From positions 186,001-250,000 of the forward strand of contig RQOL01000521.1 in NCBI GenBank assembly GCA_013076295.1: 64,000 nucleotides of DNA, given 5' to 3'. The notes under the pieces are model-generated. The model did not search any database. It saw nothing but the letters and a program-made list of their open reading frames with translations, and was not told the origin of the DNA. Positions within the stretch are counted from its first letter, which is position 1; the number at the start of each line of letters is the position of its first letter. A program made the translations under genes and the position numbers. Below are positions 61,969 to 64,000 of the stretch, one piece after another. This stretch comes from Sanderia malayensis (Eukaryota; Cnidaria; Scyphozoa; Semaeostomeae; Pelagiidae).

Positions 61969-64000
61969 ACTTTCCAGTTTTCATGACTTCCCACTTTTGA
62001 TAACTTCCACGTTAGGTGACTTCAAACATTGGTAAGTTCCAAAGTTTCTTCACTTCCCACTTTTTTTTTTACTTCAAACTTTTTCTTCACTGCCCACTTT
62101 TAAGGACTTCCCATTTTTTCTTGATTTCCCACTTTTGATGACTTCCCACTTTCGGTGACTTCCCACTTTTGATGACTTCCCACTTGTTCTTGACTTTCCA
62201 CTTTTTCTTTACTTCTCATCTTCTCTTGACTGCCCAGTATTAATGACTTCCCCCTTTTTCTTGATATCCCACTTTTTCTTCACTTCCCACTTTTTCTTGA
62301 CTTCCCACGTTAGGTGACTTCAAAAATTGGTAAGTTCCATAGTTCTCTTCACTTCCCACTTCTTTTTGACTTCCAATTTTTTCTTCACTGCCAACTTTTA
62401 AGGACTTCCCATTTTTTCTTGATTTGCCACTTTTGATGACTTCCCACTTTCGGTGACTTCCCACTTTTGATGACCTCCCACTTTTTCTTGACTTTCCACT
62501 TATTCTTTACTTTTGATCTTCTCTTGACTGCCCAGTTTTAATGACTTCTCACTTTTTCTTGATTTCCCACTTTTTCTTCACTTCCCACATTTTCTTGACT
62601 TCCCACTTTTGATGACTTCGCACGTTTCCTTGACTTTCCACTTTATCTTTACTTGCCCCTTTTTCTTTATTTCCCACTTTTTATGATTCTCATTTTTGGT
62701 GACTTCCAAATTTTTCTTGAAATCCCATTTTTGGTGATTTTCCAATTTTTATAAGTTCCCACTTTTTCTTCCCTTCCCATGTTCTCTTGACTGCCCAGTT
62801 TTAATGACTTCCTACATTTGCTTGGTTTCCCACTTTTTCTTGACTTCCCACTTTTTCCTGACTTCCCACGTTCGATGACTTCCAACTTTTGATGACTTCC
62901 CACTTATTCTTGGCTTCCCATTTTCTCTTCACCGCCCACTTTAATGACTTCCAACTTTTGATGACTTCCCACTTTTTCTTGAAATCCCGTTTTTTGTGAC
63001 TTCCCATTTTTCATGAGTTCCCACTCTTTGTTCACTACCCAATTTTTCTCTACTTCCCATCTTCTCTTGACTGCCCAGTTTTAATGACTTCCAATTTTTG
63101 CTTGATTTCCCACTTTTTCTTGACTTCCCACTTTTTCTTGACTTCACACCTTTGATGATTTTCAACTTTTTCTTGACTTTCTACTCTATCCTGACTTTCC
63201 ACTTTTTCTTGACTTCCCATTTTCTCTTGACTGCCCAGTTTTAAAGACTTCCCACTTTTTCTTGTTTTCCCACTTTTTCTTGACTTCCCACTTTTTCTAG
63301 ACTTCCAACTTTTGATGACTTCCCACTTTTTCTTGACTTTCCACTTTATTTTGACTTCCCACTTTTTCTTGACTTCCCATCTTCTCTTGACTGCCCAGTT
63401 TTAACGACTTCCCACTTTTATTTCACTTCCCACTTTTTCTTCACTTCCCATGTTCTCTTGACTGCCCAGTTTTAATGACTTCCTACATTTGATTGGTTTC
63501 CCACTTTTTCTTGACTTCCCATCTTTTCTTCACTGCCCACTTTTAAAGAGTTCCCACTTTTTCTTGATTTCCCACTTTTTCTTCACTTCCCACTTTTTCT
63601 ACACCTCCCACTTTTGATGACTTCCCACTTTTTCTTGACTTTCCAGTTTATCTTGACTTCCCACTTTTTCTTGACTTCCCATCTTCTCTTGACTGCCCAC
63701 TTTTAAGGACTTCCCATTTTTTCTTGATTTCCCACTTTTGATGACTTCCCACTTTCGGTGACTTCCCACTTTTGATGACTTCCCACTTGTTCTTGACTTT
63801 CCACTTTTTCTCTACTTCCCATCTTCTCTTGACTGCCCAGTTTTAATGGCTTCCAATTTTTCTTGATTTCCCACTTTTTCTTGATTTCCCACTTTTTCTT
63901 GACTTCCCACTTTTGATGACTTCCCACTTTTGATGACTTCCCACTTTTGCTTGATTTTCCATTTTTTCCTGACTGCCCACTTTTTCTTGACTTCCCACAT
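61969..64000. repeat. Right higher-order repeat, R3 (runs off the window)
   Basis: Repeats R1 at offset 4,018 to ~63,808 with few differences (for example TTTTATTTCAC at ~63,417 for TTTTTCTTCAC). After ~63,808 the order leaves R1, with a run of TTCTTGAT and TTCTTGAC units to the window end. The array clearly continues beyond 64,000. Confidence 0.76.

Larger units (their letters stand above)
1..64000. repeat. Continuous 17-18-bp satellite array filling the window
   Basis: Every line of the sequence can be cut into units that begin TTCCCAC or a close variant and end in GAC, CAC, TAC or GAT. Recurrent + strand forms are TTCCCACTTTTGATGAC, TTCCCACTTTTCATGAC, TTCCCACTTTCGGTGAC and TGCCCAGTTTTAATGAC (17 bp each), and TTCCCACTTTTTCTTGAC and TTCCCATCTTCTCTTGAC (18 bp each). 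Sixteen-base units occur in the hairpin landmark. One 246-bp stretch that I split by hand (31,421-31,666) is exactly 14 units, eight of 18 bp and six of 17 bp, a mean of 17.6. Orientation is constant throughout. I saw no interruption by unique sequence, transposon ends, or tRNA- or rRNA-like sequence. Neighbouring monomers are diverged while copies kilobases apart are nearly identical, the usual sign of higher-order amplification. I do not recognise the satellite family. Confidence 0.97.

Noticed and set aside
1..64000. CRISPR array
   Set aside because: Units abut with no spacers, monomers diverge continuously, and there is no leader or cas gene.
1..64000. Human-type satellite II/III (GGAAT)n
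   Set aside because: The minus strand has GGGAAG but no 5-bp GGAAT periodicity; the period is 17-18 bp.
1..64000. CENP-B box marking a centromeric satellite
   Set aside because: I saw no stretch with the TTCG...A..CGGG core; a centromeric role cannot be claimed from sequence.
1..64000. Canonical G-quadruplex array on the minus strand
   Set aside because: GGG runs are separated by ~14-15 nt, beyond the usual 1-7-nt loops, so only weak long-loop structures are conceivable.

Overview
The whole 64-kb window is one continuous satellite (tandem-repeat) array. I found no unique-sequence island, gene, RNA gene, transposon or other conventional feature. The monomer is 17-18 bp (some 16 bp). Two dominant forms on the + strand are TTCCCACTTTTGATGAC (17) and TTCCCACTTTTTCTTGAC (18). 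At about 17.5 bp per unit the window holds roughly 3,600-3,700 diverged monomers. The + strand is strongly pyrimidine-rich (12/17 and 15/18 in these two forms) and the orientation never flips. The array length, the multi-kilobase higher-order repeats (HORs) and the absence of coding sequence point to heterochromatin or a large minisatellite of a eukaryote. The sequence does not let me name the species or chromosome position.

Layout. (1) 1 to ~7,088: a left HOR of ~2.85-2.96 kb, two copies plus a truncated third. (2) ~7,089-15,830: a mosaic of older shuffled blocks, with a 606-bp tandem duplication and an ~800-bp block repeated 5,383 bp apart. (3) ~15,830-24,913: alternating X and Y blocks repeated at offsets of 3,285 and 3,930-3,986 bp, ending in a short mosaic. 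(4) 24,914-56,992: three complete tandem periods (S1, S2, S3) of a ~10.4-11.2-kb super-repeat. It begins and ends at the same phase point, and S1 carries private duplications and one deletion. (5) ~56,993-64,000: a right HOR with spacings of 1,911 and 2,107 bp (4,018 bp together). Regions 2 and 5 share private monomer variants that I did not see in region 4, so the S block appears to have expanded inside an older array.

The clearest structure beyond plain repetition is a recurrent landmark of three unusual monomers that contains a perfect 9-bp inverted repeat with a 6-nt loop. It is intact at 18 sites. Nearly every monomer also carries GTGGGAA on the minus strand, the core of the RBPJ/Su(H) (CSL) site, and this contains TGGGAA, an Ikaros-type core. 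Binding is inference only.

Part of the window looks like low-quality consensus. From ~39,950 to ~48,800 single bases are lost from homopolymers at close to 1% relative to the other S copies, and smaller patches lie near 2.9-4.0 kb and 5.9-6.3 kb. Long open frames on the minus strand are a by-product of the monomer length and composition and are not annotated as genes.
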